Assembly: GCF_001580995.1 (NCBI RefSeq)
Contig: NZ_LHZU01000145.1
Location: forward strand, 62,001 to 126,000
From: Acetobacter senegalensis
Lineage (GTDB): Bacteria; Pseudomonadota; Alphaproteobacteria; Acetobacterales; Acetobacteraceae
Length of the DNA stretch: 64,000 bases
Direction of reading: 5' to 3'
Below, piece by piece: positions 47,929 to 56,574 of this stretch; the stretch's first letter is position 1, and the number at the start of each line of letters is the position of its first letter. A program made the translations under genes and the position numbers. The notes beneath the pieces are model-generated. The model saw nothing but the letters and a program-made list of their open reading frames with translations, was not told where the DNA came from and did not search any database.

Positions 47929-50742
47929 ATGACGGCTTATTCTCCTTCCTCTGGTTCTCAACACAAGGCAACGGTGCGCGGTATGGCAAGGCGGCGGAGG
48001 AGAATGGCCTCTCTCATGGTGGCGGCCACCATGCTGGCAGGTACTGCCTTATCCTCTGTTACCTGGATGACCTCTGCGCATGCGCAGCAGGCAGCACCGC
48101 AGCAAGCCGCTGTGCCGGGCATGCCGTCCTCCCTGGTGCCCGCGGCGTTAAGCAGCGCGCAGGTCGTGCGGGCCACACTGCCCAATGGGCTGCGGGTGGT
48201 GATTGTTCCTAACCGCCTTGCTCCCGTTGTGACAACGGAGATCAACTATCTTGTGGGCTCGGCCGAGGCTCCTGCGGGCTTTCCCGGAACGGCCCATGCG
48301 CTGGAACACATGATGTTCCGCGGCAGCAAAGGGCTGGATAAAGACCAGCTTGCAGCCATGGGGGCCAGACTGGGTGGCAGCTACAATGCTGACACAACGG
48401 AAGATGTCACCCAGTACTTCTATACGGCGCAGGCGCGCGATTTGCCTATCCTGCTGAAAATTGAAGCCCTGCGCATGAACGGCCTGACCTTGTCCGAGGC
48501 TGACTGGAGCAAGGAACGTGGCGCGATTGAGCAGGAAGTCTCGCGTGATCTGTCCAGCCCGGCCTACCGGTATCTGGAGCAGCTTCAGGCCATTCTGTTT
48601 GCAGGCACGCCGTATGAAAAAGATGCCCTTGGCACGCGACCCTCTTTTGACAAAACCAACGCAACGCTTCTGCGCTCCTTTTACGAAAAATGGTATGCGC
48701 CCAACAATGCTATCCTGATTATTACGGGTGACATCAATCCGGTAACAACGCTGGATCAGGTGCGTGACATCTTCGGCGCCATTCCACGCAAGACGCTGCC
48801 AGAACGGCATAAAGTGTCGCCTGTCCCGCCATCTGCTCATACCATCGCTCTTCCCACGGATTATCCGGTAGGGTTCGCAACGCTTGCTTTCCCCATGCCG
48901 GGCCGTACAGCCCAGGATTTTGCAACAGCGGATATCCTGTCCGATGTTCTAGGGAGCCAGCGTGGCGCGCTGTATGATCTGGTGCCGCAGGGCAAAGCGC
49001 TGTTTGCCGGTTTTGAATATGCGCCCAAAAAGGAAGCCGGTTTTGGACTGGCTCTGGCGGCCTTCCCCAAAGGAGCGGATTCCACCAAGACACTGGCTGA
49101 TCTGCAGGGTGTGCTCGACAAGATCCGTAAGGAAGGTGTTCCGGCTGATCTGGTGGAAGCCGCAAAACGGCGTGAGATTGCCCAATTGCAGTTCTCTGCC
49201 AATTCCGTAAGTGGGCTGGCTGCGATCTGGTCCAACGCTCTGGCTTTCCAGAATCTGGAGTCCCCCGGTGATGTGGTTGCAGCCTATCAGGCCGTGACAC
49301 CTGAAGCTGTTAACCGTCTGGCTGCCACGCTTCTTGATCCGACCCACGCTGTGACAGCCGTGCTGACACCAGAAAGTTCCGGAAAACCTGTGGCCGGAAA
49401 AGGGTTTGGTGGGGCAGAATCTTTTGCCTCCACCCCGGATAAACCAGTCAAGCTGCCGGATTGGGCGGAAAAAGCCCTGACCCAGCTTGAAAAGCCGGTG
49501 CCGGCACCGTTGCCTTCCGTCAGTATTCTGCCGAACGGTCTCAAGTTGATAGTCTGGCCTTCCCATGTCAGTCACACGGTTCAGTTGAGCGGCGAAATAC
49601 GCCAGTCAGCAAACTTGCAGGAGCCAGTGGGCAAGGAAGGTGTGGAGGGCATTACGGAAGCCCTGTTCTCCTACGGCACCACCACGCATGATCGTCTGGC
49701 GTTTCAGAAGGCGTTGGATGATATTCCTGCGTGGGAAGATGCAGGCGGAAGCTTTTCCTTGCAGACGCTCACGCCTGATTTTGAAAAAGGCGTCGCTCTT
49801 CTTGCGGAAAATGAACTGCATCCGGCGTTTCCGGATAAGGCGTTTCAGGTTGTAAAAATGCAGACGGCTCAGGCGCAAGCTGGGCAATTGCTCTCTCCTG
49901 GCTATCTGTTTGGCCGGGCGGTTACAAAAGCCCTTGTTCCCGCCAAGGACCCGGAACTGCGGGAGGCCACGCCAGCTTCCATCATGAGTGTCTCGCGCGA
50001 TGATGTTCTGCATTATTATCAGGCAGCGTGGCGGCCTGATCTGACCACTATTGTCGTGACGGGGGATATCACGCCAGAAAAGGCGCGTGCTGTGGTGGAA
50101 AAGGCTTTTGGTGATTGGAAAGCGACAGGTGCCAAGCCCGATCTTGATCTGCCCAAAATACCGCTCAGCAAGGCATCCCGTGCGAATGTGCCTGATAAAA
50201 GCAGCGTTCAGGATGAAGTGATTCTGGCGGAAACGCTGGGGTTGCAGGTTAGTGATCCGGACCGTTTCCTGCTGAATCTGGGCAATGAAGTCTTGGGTGG
50301 GGGGCTGTTCTCCTCCCGGCTGTATCGGGATCTGCGGGTTAAAACCGGGTATGTCTATTCGGTCGGGAGCAGTTTTGACTGGAGCCGGACCCGTGGCAGC
50401 TATTCCATTGAATACGGGGCAGACCCGAATAAAGTAGGGCAGGCGCGTGTGGCTGCGGTTAAAGACCTTCAGGCCATGCAATCTGCTCCCCCGACAGACG
50501 ATGAACTGTCTCTCGCTAAAGCGTCTCTCCTGCGTAGTCTGCCGTTGCGGCGGTCCAGTCTGGGGGCAATTGCCCGCCAGTATCTGAGCCTGACAGACCT
50601 TGATCTGCCACTGGATAATACGGACAAGGCGGCAGAGGTGTACTACAAGGCAAGTGGCGCAGAAGTGCAGGCAGCGTTTAAAAAATGGCTACGTCCGGAC
50701 GATCTGGCGCAGATTGTCAAAGGTCCTGCTCCAAGCTGGTAA
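47929..50742 (+). CDS. Exported M16-family zinc peptidase with two M16 modules fused
   Basis: A 937-residue protein. An Arg-rich N terminus and hydrophobic stretch end at AHA-QQ near residue 52, a signal peptide. The first module has the inverted zinc motif HALEHMMFRG (His123, Glu126, His127) and a downstream glutamate in ERGAIEQE. A second M16 module starts near residue 525 and lacks the motif, as in the two-subunit PqqF/processing-peptidase arrangement with one active and one inactive half. It is followed by a strong terminator. The substrate is unknown. Confidence 0.93.
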   Translation: MTAYSPSSGSQHKATVRGMARRRRRMASLMVAATMLAGTALSSVTWMTSAHAQQAAPQQAAVPGMPSSLVPAALSSAQVVRATLPNGLRVVIVPNRLAPVVTTEINYLVGSAEAPAGFPGTAHALEHMMFRGSKGLDKDQLAAMGARLGGSYNADTTEDVTQYFYTAQARDLPILLKIEALRMNGLTLSEADWSKERGAIEQEVSRDLSSPAYRYLEQLQAILFAGTPYEKDALGTRPSFDKTNATLLRSFYEKWYAPNNAILIITGDINPVTTLDQVRDIFGAIPRKTLPERHKVSPVPPSAHTIALPTDYPVGFATLAFPMPGRTAQDFATADILSDVLGSQRGALYDLVPQGKALFAGFEYAPKKEAGFGLALAAFPKGADSTKTLADLQGVLDKIRKEGVPADLVEAAKRREIAQLQFSANSVSGLAAIWSNALAFQNLESPGDVVAAYQAVTPEAVNRLAATLLDPTHAVTAVLTPESSGKPVAGKGFGGAESFASTPDKPVKLPDWAEKALTQLEKPVPAPLPSVSILPNGLKLIVWPSHVSHTVQLSGEIRQSANLQEPVGKEGVEGITEALFSYGTTTHDRLAFQKALDDIPAWEDAGGSFSLQTLTPDFEKGVALLAENELHPAFPDKAFQVVKMQTAQAQAGQLLSPGYLFGRAVTKALVPAKDPELREATPASIMSVSRDDVLHYYQAAWRPDLTTIVVTGDITPEKARAVVEKAFGDWKATGAKPDLDLPKIPLSKASRANVPDKSSVQDEVILAETLGLQVSDPDRFLLNLGNEVLGGGLFSSRLYRDLRVKTGYVYSVGSSFDWSRTRGSYSIEYGADPNKVGQARVAAVKDLQAMQSAPPTDDELSLAKASLLRSLPLRRSSLGAIARQYLSLTDLDLPLDNTDKAAEVYYKASGAEVQAAFKKWLRPDDLAQIVKGPAPSW

Positions 50743-50786
50743 TGCTGAGAGGCGATGTAAACGCCCTTTCCAGATTGGAATAATAG

Positions 50787-50824
50787 AAAAGGCTGACAAA
50801 ATTTTAGGTTTTGTCAGCCTTTTT
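50787..50824 (+). terminator. Rho-independent terminator after the M16 peptidase gene
   Basis: AAAAGGCTGACAAAA and TTTTGTCAGCCTTTT pair exactly over 15 bp around a 7-nt loop, with a T-run on the plus strand, 45 bp after the stop. Confidence 0.92.
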
Positions 50825-50976
50825 AGTGAGCAGAAATAACGGCGCGTTCTGGTCACTCATGGCAGAGGAACTCTGTCAGCGCTATTTATGTTCGGCTTGT
50901 CGCGTAACCGACCCGTGTAGCAGGCAGACTATAGGCGCAAATGGGGAGACGCCTCTGCCTGCAACTGGAGAGGCTT

Positions 50977-51756
50977 TTATTTTGTGGCTGTTTCTGGTGA
51001 GGGGTGACGGAATTCCATCACCAGTTCCAGATCATAATGGGCGGCCAATGCTTCCGTTGCTGTGCGGGAAGAGTGGTGAACTCGATAGCGGCACAGAATT
51101 TCCGGCAGGTAGCCGGGCGTAAGGCCGTGATCAATAAATTTCAGCCAGAAATCATAATCTTCCCAGCCTTCTTCAATATGGGAAAAGCCGCCCACTTTTT
51201 CCCACGCCTCTTTGCGGATGAGCGCCATGACATCCACATAATTGCTTTCTCTCATGCGTTCAGGGTCCCAGATATCTGCCTTTCCAATACCCTGACGGTT
51301 ACCGAATTCTTCTATCTGTGTGTAAACAGCGGGAAATTTACCATTGATGAGCGCAGCATAAGTCTTTTCCAGCGCTGTGGGATAAATCAGATTATCTGCG
51401 TCCATAATGAAGACAGCTTCGGCTGAAGCATGGTCAAAGGCGCAGTTGCGAGAAAAGGAAGGCCCCTGATTACGCGGGTTGACCAGAAGCAGGGTGCGAT
51501 AGAACCGATCCCTGTTTTCTTCCATCCAGCCGGAAATAACATCAACCGAGTCATCCTTGGTGGACAGATCATCCACAACAATCAACTCGATAGCTTGATG
51601 TGTCTGGGCGGCAATGGAGTCCAGACACTCTTCAACCACCTTGGCGTAATTGTAATTGGTGACACAGACGGTAATGAGGTCTTTGGGTTTCCGGCTCTTC
51701 TTTTTATGCAGGAAGACAACATCCGGCGCAGGGTCCCAGGGTTTCAGCACGCTCAT
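50977..51756 (-). CDS. Glycosyltransferase family 2 protein
   Basis: A 259-residue GT2 enzyme. The GT-A fold opens with DLITVCVTNYNYAKVVEECL, has the nucleotide-sugar aspartates in LIVVDDLSTKDDS and a DAD triad in VFIMDADNLIYP, and ends with GWEDYDFWLKFID as the catalytic ED region. No membrane segment is present. The ATG at 51756 overlaps the stop of the upstream gene as ATGA and has GGAG 9 nt upstream. It forms a two-gene glycan unit with the 516-residue gene. Confidence 0.92.
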   Translation of the reverse strand: MSVLKPWDPAPDVVFLHKKKSRKPKDLITVCVTNYNYAKVVEECLDSIAAQTHQAIELIVVDDLSTKDDSVDVISGWMEENRDRFYRTLLLVNPRNQGPSFSRNCAFDHASAEAVFIMDADNLIYPTALEKTYAALINGKFPAVYTQIEEFGNRQGIGKADIWDPERMRESNYVDVMALIRKEAWEKVGGFSHIEEGWEDYDFWLKFIDHGLTPGYLPEILCRYRVHHSSRTATEALAAHYDLELVMEFRHPSPETATK

Positions 51757-53303
51757 TTCAAAGTGCTCCAAACGGCAGAGATGTAGTTTTTCACGTCAAG
51801 ATTCTTGGAATTGAAAATATCATCGTCTTCCAGAAGAGTGATGATGTTTTCCTGAATTTCCTCAGCCTTTTCCTGTCCCTCTTCAGTTCGTATCAGCCAT
51901 TCAACCAAATTAGGCATGTGGCGGGGTGTTTCTGCAAGAAAATGTACGCCTTCCTTGTAGAGCGGGTGAGGGAAGCATTCTTCAGTCACCACAATGGAAC
52001 CTGAAGCCATGCTCTGTTTGACAATACGGTGCCATTCAAAAAAACAGTTGTCATCGCGGTGGATGTTGAGAGAAATTTTCGAATTTTCGGCAACATAGCG
52101 CGGCAGGCGCGAGAGGATGTCGTACATGCCTGTAGCAGGAAGCGGGCCTTCCGCTTTCCGGTAATAGAAAAAAGTCTGGTAGTCAGAAAAGAAACTGGCA
52201 GAGCGGGAGAAAAACTTCTCCCGCTTGCGCGATGCATTGCCAAAGAAACTGACATCAATACTGCGTTCATGAAATGGTCTGAACGGCGATGAGTTTTTCT
52301 GTGCGCCTTCAGGCAGCACCCTAAAGAGGGGATGTTTGCGGTCTGATGGGGTCAGAACGCAGTCTTCCATCTCAACAGGTGGATCAAAATGGAAAACGGG
52401 CAGACCGATATCAGAGAAGGATTTCAGGTTCTGGTAGCACAGGTCCATCACCCCGGCAGACATCAGGATATAAATGATCCCGCGCGTAAACCAGAGCGTT
52501 TGAGGCTGCTCCGTGTTGAACATGATGGCGTTGTGGATGATTTCGTCTTTTTTCCATGGTTCGCTGCCCGGCAGGAAGAAAAATTCATGGGGAGCACAGA
52601 AAATGCAAAGGTCTGGTGCATCTTCCATTTTTGTTTTTTCTGTCAGAACACTTGAATTCAAGCCGCTATCGTTAAGATAGAGGTTCAGACATTCAGAAAT
52701 TTCTTTGATAAAAGAATTTCCTTCTGAATGATGAAAAACGCCGATTGTTTTAGGAACGGGCTTTTTGAGCGATCGGGTTGATATCTTGTAGTGGGCAGGT
52801 TTTTGACACTCGACGCCCAGCGCATGTGCGATTGATTTTTTGGAGAAGACCTCTCGTCCCTCTCCCACACCGTAAAGGAGAGCATGGCGAAGAGGGGAGA
52901 GTGTGGTGGATGCCACATCCGCGTTCATGTTGAGGTAATCATCAGCATTAAAGAAGGCATAATTCTTTAATCTGTTAAGAGCGAGAGTAATGGAGTTATA
53001 GGAATATTCCTGTAGGAGGCCTTTTTCAAAAAAATGAAGGTTTTCATTGTTTCTTAAATAGTGCGCAAACGGGTTTTCACCATTTTCAATGGCATTTTTA
53101 TAGAGTGAGTAATAAATTTTTGTATTAAAGTTATCATTCGGGTTTTTATTTTCTTTCGACCCAAATAAAACGTAGTGCACAATTGGATCAAGGCCAGATG
53201 ATTCTGCTTCGGGGTTCTCGGTAGTATAGTAGTCAGCATCAAATTTTTTGGATTCTATAATTGTTTTTATGTCTTTTTTGTTCCAGGCGGTTAAAGCGGC
53301 CAT
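51753..53303 (-). CDS. Glycosyltransferase-like protein with N-terminal FDxxYY/NP repeat modules
   Basis: A 516-residue protein. The first 155 residues hold three copies of a 35-40-residue module; the first reads KFDADYYTTENPEAESSGLD then PIVHYVLFGSKE, the third NADDYLNMNADVASTTLSPL then RHALLYGVGEGRE. The remaining part resembles a GT-B glycosyltransferase: SIDVSFFGNASRKREKFFSR and the C-terminal MASGSIVVTEECFPHPLYKE and EGVHFL match the end of many such enzymes. The DNA is AT-richer at its 5' end than the neighbourhood. The same module forms the small protein at 53769. It is coupled to the GT2 gene. Confidence 0.78.
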   Translation of the reverse strand: MAALTAWNKKDIKTIIESKKFDADYYTTENPEAESSGLDPIVHYVLFGSKENKNPNDNFNTKIYYSLYKNAIENGENPFAHYLRNNENLHFFEKGLLQEYSYNSITLALNRLKNYAFFNADDYLNMNADVASTTLSPLRHALLYGVGEGREVFSKKSIAHALGVECQKPAHYKISTRSLKKPVPKTIGVFHHSEGNSFIKEISECLNLYLNDSGLNSSVLTEKTKMEDAPDLCIFCAPHEFFFLPGSEPWKKDEIIHNAIMFNTEQPQTLWFTRGIIYILMSAGVMDLCYQNLKSFSDIGLPVFHFDPPVEMEDCVLTPSDRKHPLFRVLPEGAQKNSSPFRPFHERSIDVSFFGNASRKREKFFSRSASFFSDYQTFFYYRKAEGPLPATGMYDILSRLPRYVAENSKISLNIHRDDNCFFEWHRIVKQSMASGSIVVTEECFPHPLYKEGVHFLAETPRHMPNLVEWLIRTEEGQEKAEEIQENIITLLEDDDIFNSKNLDVKNYISAVWSTLK

Positions 53304-53768
53304 AATGTTTCCTGCAGGAGCTGATCAATCATGTGTTGAGAAAAGGGTACAGCAAAAACAGGCATGTGAGAATGGAGACGGCTATCTGAGATGCCAGCAG
53401 GTTGAGCCTAAGGGTGCTAGCCGCTGTCTGGGAGAGAGCAGGATTGATAGTATAGAGGTTCAGAGCATGGGATAAATTTTATCTGAACAGACTCCTGTCA
53501 GTTAAAAGTGCTCTACCCTGGAGTGAAATTTCCCATTGTAATAACAGGCGTATAAAATAATCATAAATTATTAAAGAAACATCACAATGTAAGGCGCATT
53601 CTTTTCATTTTTATTAAATGTTTGTGTTTATAAAACAAATAGAAAGTCAGAATTGTGCGTTTTGTGTTTATTAGAATAAAAACGTTTCGCTCCTGTTTTT
53701 ATGGGTGGACAATGGTGCACAGGATTGCTTATTTTTTATTATCAGAGATGCGATTGTGAGTTGCCGGA
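53304..53768. other. AT-rich gene-free region between divergent genes
   Basis: About 465 bp, strongly AT-rich from 53510 to 53750, with no credible gene. It should hold promoters for the glycan genes (minus) and the small repeat-module gene (plus). The composition differs from the rest of the window and suits acquired DNA. Confidence 0.5.
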
Positions 53769-54188
53769 ATGACCAAAGTTGCTGTTAAGCAAAAACGAGC
53801 AGTGAAGCCCCGCCAGGTTTCAAACCAGAAAATAGTGCGGCGTGCTCCTGCCCGCAAAAAAGCGGCGGTTGTGGAGCCTGAACTGGACGAAGAGATCATT
53901 GACGTTCCTCTGGACGTGCAGGCACCCGTAGCGGACGCTGCCACGGCGGCAAGTGCAATCGCATTTGATGGCGGATGGTATCTTCAAACCTATCCCGACG
54001 TGCAAGCCGCAGGGGTTGATCCGCTGGAGCACTTCCTTGAAAATGGCGTAAAGGAAGGAAGAAACCCCAATCCTCATTTTGATGGTGAGGCTTATCTGCG
54101 AGCAAATCCTGATATTGCTGACTTCCCGCCAGGACCTTTCATACATTACGTATGTTATGGCTTTCAGGAAAAGCGCCCTCTGCGCTAA
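53769..54188 (+). CDS. Small protein made of two FDxxYL/NPDV repeat modules
   Basis: A 139-residue protein. The first 65 residues are basic (Lys/Arg-rich) and then acidic, without signal peptide. The remainder is two copies of the module found at the N terminus of the neighbouring glycosyltransferase: FDGGWYLQTYPDVQAAGVDP followed by LEHFLENGVKEGRNPNP, then FDGEAYLRANPDIADFPPGP followed by FIHYVCYGFQEKRP. Modules of this type are common in glycosyltransferases and surface proteins of Rhodospirillales-type bacteria. As a standalone protein its function is unknown; binding of the partner glycosyltransferases is one possibility. Confidence 0.75.
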   Translation: MTKVAVKQKRAVKPRQVSNQKIVRRAPARKKAAVVEPELDEEIIDVPLDVQAPVADAATAASAIAFDGGWYLQTYPDVQAAGVDPLEHFLENGVKEGRNPNPHFDGEAYLRANPDIADFPPGPFIHYVCYGFQEKRPLR

Positions 54189-54348
54189 CCTGTCGCTTAT
54201 GGCGTGTTGTGCAGTCATGACAGCACGCCACTTTGATTATGGTTTGGATTATGTATTTTAGATAATCTATAACCGTAATTCTCAGTATTTATTCCATTAT
54301 AAAAATTGTTTTTAAATAATTTCTGTTTTGGTTGTCTTTTTATAAAGA

Positions 54349-55464
54349 CTAATCTCCCTGTGAAGACTTATTGGATATTTCTAAAGAACCCAGAAGCGAA
54401 AGTTGTGTCTCTGTGGCGGGGCTATCTGTTGGTTCGAGAGAGGAAAGGGTAATCCCCAACAACCGCACACCCCGGGTCAGGGGAAGAAGCGGGTTTAAAA
54501 GAAGAAGAGCAATCTCTTCAAGTTGCGCGGAGCCCTGAACACAGTGGGGTAAAGACTTGCTGCGTGTAAGTTGTGTAAAATCTTCATAGCGCAGTTTTAA
54601 CGTTACGGTGCGGCCAGAAAGGGTGCGCTTGGCGCTGGCCTGCCACACAGCTTGGCTCAGGTTGCCAAGGGCGGAATGAAGATCGGCCGGGAGCCGAATA
54701 TCACGTTCAAATGTTGTTTCTTTCCCGATGGATTTACGTGGGCGATTAACCTCTACAGGCCGGTTATCTTCGCCCCGTGCGATGCCATGATAGAAGGCCG
54801 CAGCTTTTCCGAAATGGTGTGCCAATGTGGAAAGAGATTGGGCGCGTAAATCAGCCCCAGTGTAGATGCCCAGAGAATTCATGCGCGCAGCGGTAGCGGG
54901 GCCTATTCCATGAAAGGCCGAAACCGGCAGGTCCGCCACAAAGGCTTCTCCTGCGCCGGGTGGGATAACAAACTGTCCATTGGGTTTACGATAGTCTGAA
55001 GCCAGTTTTGCCAGAAACTTGTTGTAGGAAATACCAGCTGAGGCGGTAAGGCCCGTTTCGGCCAGAATGGCGGCCCGGATTTCCTGCGCTATGATGGTGG
55101 CATAAGGGCGCGGCAGCAGTGGCTGTGTCACATCCAGATACGCTTCATCCAGAGAGAGGGGTTGGATAAGCGCCGTGTAGCGGGCGAAAATGGCATGAAT
55201 CTGGTTGGAAACCGCGCGGTACACCTCAAAGCGTGGAGGGACGAACACAAGATTCGGGCATTTCCGCTTGGCCACAACGGAGGGCATGGCTGAACGGACT
55301 CCAAACGTACGGGCTTCATAGCTGGCCGCAGCGACGACACCTCGTTCCCGGCTTCGCCCGACCGCTACTGGCAGGCCCCGAAGGTTTGGGTTGTCGCGCT
55401 GTTCGACGGAGGCGTAGAACGCGTCCATATCAATATGAATAATGCGGCGCACGGGGTGGTTCAT
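54349..55464 (-). CDS. dinB: DNA polymerase IV (Y-family)
   Basis: A 371-residue translesion polymerase. The catalytic acidic residues are in IIHIDMDAFYASVEQRDNP near residue 10 and PLSLDEAYLDVT near residue 105. The helix-hairpin-helix thumb (FHGIGPATAARMNSLGI) and the little-finger domain (RKSIGKETTFERD) follow. The beta-clamp binding tail is not obvious: ETQLSLLGS near residue 356 is the likely candidate. It is a single gene on the minus strand. Confidence 0.96.
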   Translation of the reverse strand: MNHPVRRIIHIDMDAFYASVEQRDNPNLRGLPVAVGRSRERGVVAAASYEARTFGVRSAMPSVVAKRKCPNLVFVPPRFEVYRAVSNQIHAIFARYTALIQPLSLDEAYLDVTQPLLPRPYATIIAQEIRAAILAETGLTASAGISYNKFLAKLASDYRKPNGQFVIPPGAGEAFVADLPVSAFHGIGPATAARMNSLGIYTGADLRAQSLSTLAHHFGKAAAFYHGIARGEDNRPVEVNRPRKSIGKETTFERDIRLPADLHSALGNLSQAVWQASAKRTLSGRTVTLKLRYEDFTQLTRSKSLPHCVQGSAQLEEIALLLLNPLLPLTRGVRLLGITLSSLEPTDSPATETQLSLLGSLEISNKSSQGD

Positions 55465-55782
55465 TACCTGGAACCTATCACATCTGGCGGGCGCATTCTA
55501 AGGCAGGGCAGATAGCTGAACCTGACAAGGCTTCACAATCAGAGTGAAACTGCCTCGCTTGCGGTCGGGCGCATTATGCTCGCTCCTTCTATCCCAGATA
55601 CAGCAAGACCGGGCGTCTTTTTCTTCCGGCATGAAGAAAGTGCGCCCGGTCTGACCGTAGGGATAGGAAAGAGGATCTAGGAAGAGATATCAGTTAAGAG
55701 TCTTAGAGAGTGTGAGGTCTTTGAGTCAGAAAACAAGAACCATTCAGCGGCAGAGGGATAGGGGAGCCCTCCACCGGATGGG
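55465..55782. other. Gene-free interval with a long hairpin
   Basis: About 320 bp between dinB (starting at 55464) and the 3' end of the unknown gene. It contains the hairpin at 55606-55652 and nothing else I recognise. Confidence 0.5.
55606..55652. repeat. Long imperfect hairpin
   Basis: AGACCGGGCG (55606-55615) pairs with CGCCCGGTCT (55643-55652), and inside it CTTT/AAAG and CTTC/GAAG continue the helix around a CGGCAT loop, separated by short unpaired steps. No T-run follows on either strand. It is 130 bp beyond the stop of the unknown minus-strand gene and 142 bp before the dinB start. Confidence 0.6.
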
Positions 55783-56409
55783 TTAGTGGGTAAGCTGTTT
55801 TGAGGTTGAAGGGACGGTGTCATGACGAACTGTGCCCAAAGGCCAGCTTACATGGGTTGTGTCCATGTTGACGTCATGCCACCGGGCGAGTGAAAGGGCA
55901 GCAGCCGTTGTGGCGCGCGGGCGCACATAGGCTGATACCATTTCATGGGATGGGCGCCGGGCCAGGGTTTTGACCGCATGGTGCGAAAGCCAGTAGCCCG
56001 CACCAGCCAGACAGGCGCCAAGTGTTGTGATGGCGGAAGTCAGCCGCGCCACCAAAGAAGGAAAAGGCAGAAGCGGATGCAGCAGGGAATGGACCTCCGC
56101 ATCACGCTCGTTCTGGGCGGCTTCTGTTGCCAGCAGCAAATTGTATTCTGTGGGGGTAATGGCCAGTGCGCTGCCCGAACGGATATCGAGGGATGGAATT
56201 TCAAGTGCTGCCATATGGGTCAACGCATCATGAAAGGCGTTGGCAACGGCCAGAAATTCCTGCCGGAAGCAAGGGAGGAACACCCCTATCTGCCGCCCGC
56301 ACGATGCTGGGGGAGGGGATGAGACCGTACCGACAAGACGGCGAATGGTCCAGATTGTCAGCCGTTCGCTGCAGGCAAGATCTGTCAGGTAAACCGGTGA
56401 ACGTGTCAT
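55783..56409 (-). CDS. Protein of unknown function
   Basis: A 208-residue protein starting MTRSPVYLTDLACSERLTIW, chosen because AAGGA lies 6 nt before the ATG at 56409. The open frame extends far upstream but is then antisense to pyrD. A hydrophobic stretch near residue 140 (LTSAITTLGACLAGAGYWL) may be a membrane segment. I do not recognise the family. It is divergent from pyrD, with about 165 bp between the starts. Confidence 0.65.
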   Translation of the reverse strand: MTRSPVYLTDLACSERLTIWTIRRLVGTVSSPPPASCGRQIGVFLPCFRQEFLAVANAFHDALTHMAALEIPSLDIRSGSALAITPTEYNLLLATEAAQNERDAEVHSLLHPLLPFPSLVARLTSAITTLGACLAGAGYWLSHHAVKTLARRPSHEMVSAYVRPRATTAAALSLARWHDVNMDTTHVSWPLGTVRHDTVPSTSKQLTH

Positions 56410-56574
56410 GGCGCATCCTTGAGGGGAAAAGCCCTCATCCTCTATGCTGTGGTCAGTCTCTTTTAGATGAGAACAATTCTCATTTGCAAGAGAAAAATCA
56501 CAATACATCCTCTCAACGGCGCAAACGTGGTTTTTCCTCTTTTCTTGTGCGTCGTCATGAGGCAGTACAAAAGC

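Noticed and set aside
49606-50481. 291-residue minus-strand frame
   Set aside because: Antisense shadow of the M16 peptidase gene.
50951-50986. Second terminator after the M16 gene (GCCTCT/AGAGGC with T-rich flank)
   Set aside because: The stem is only 6 bp, transcription should already have ended at 50787-50824, and on the minus strand no T-run follows.
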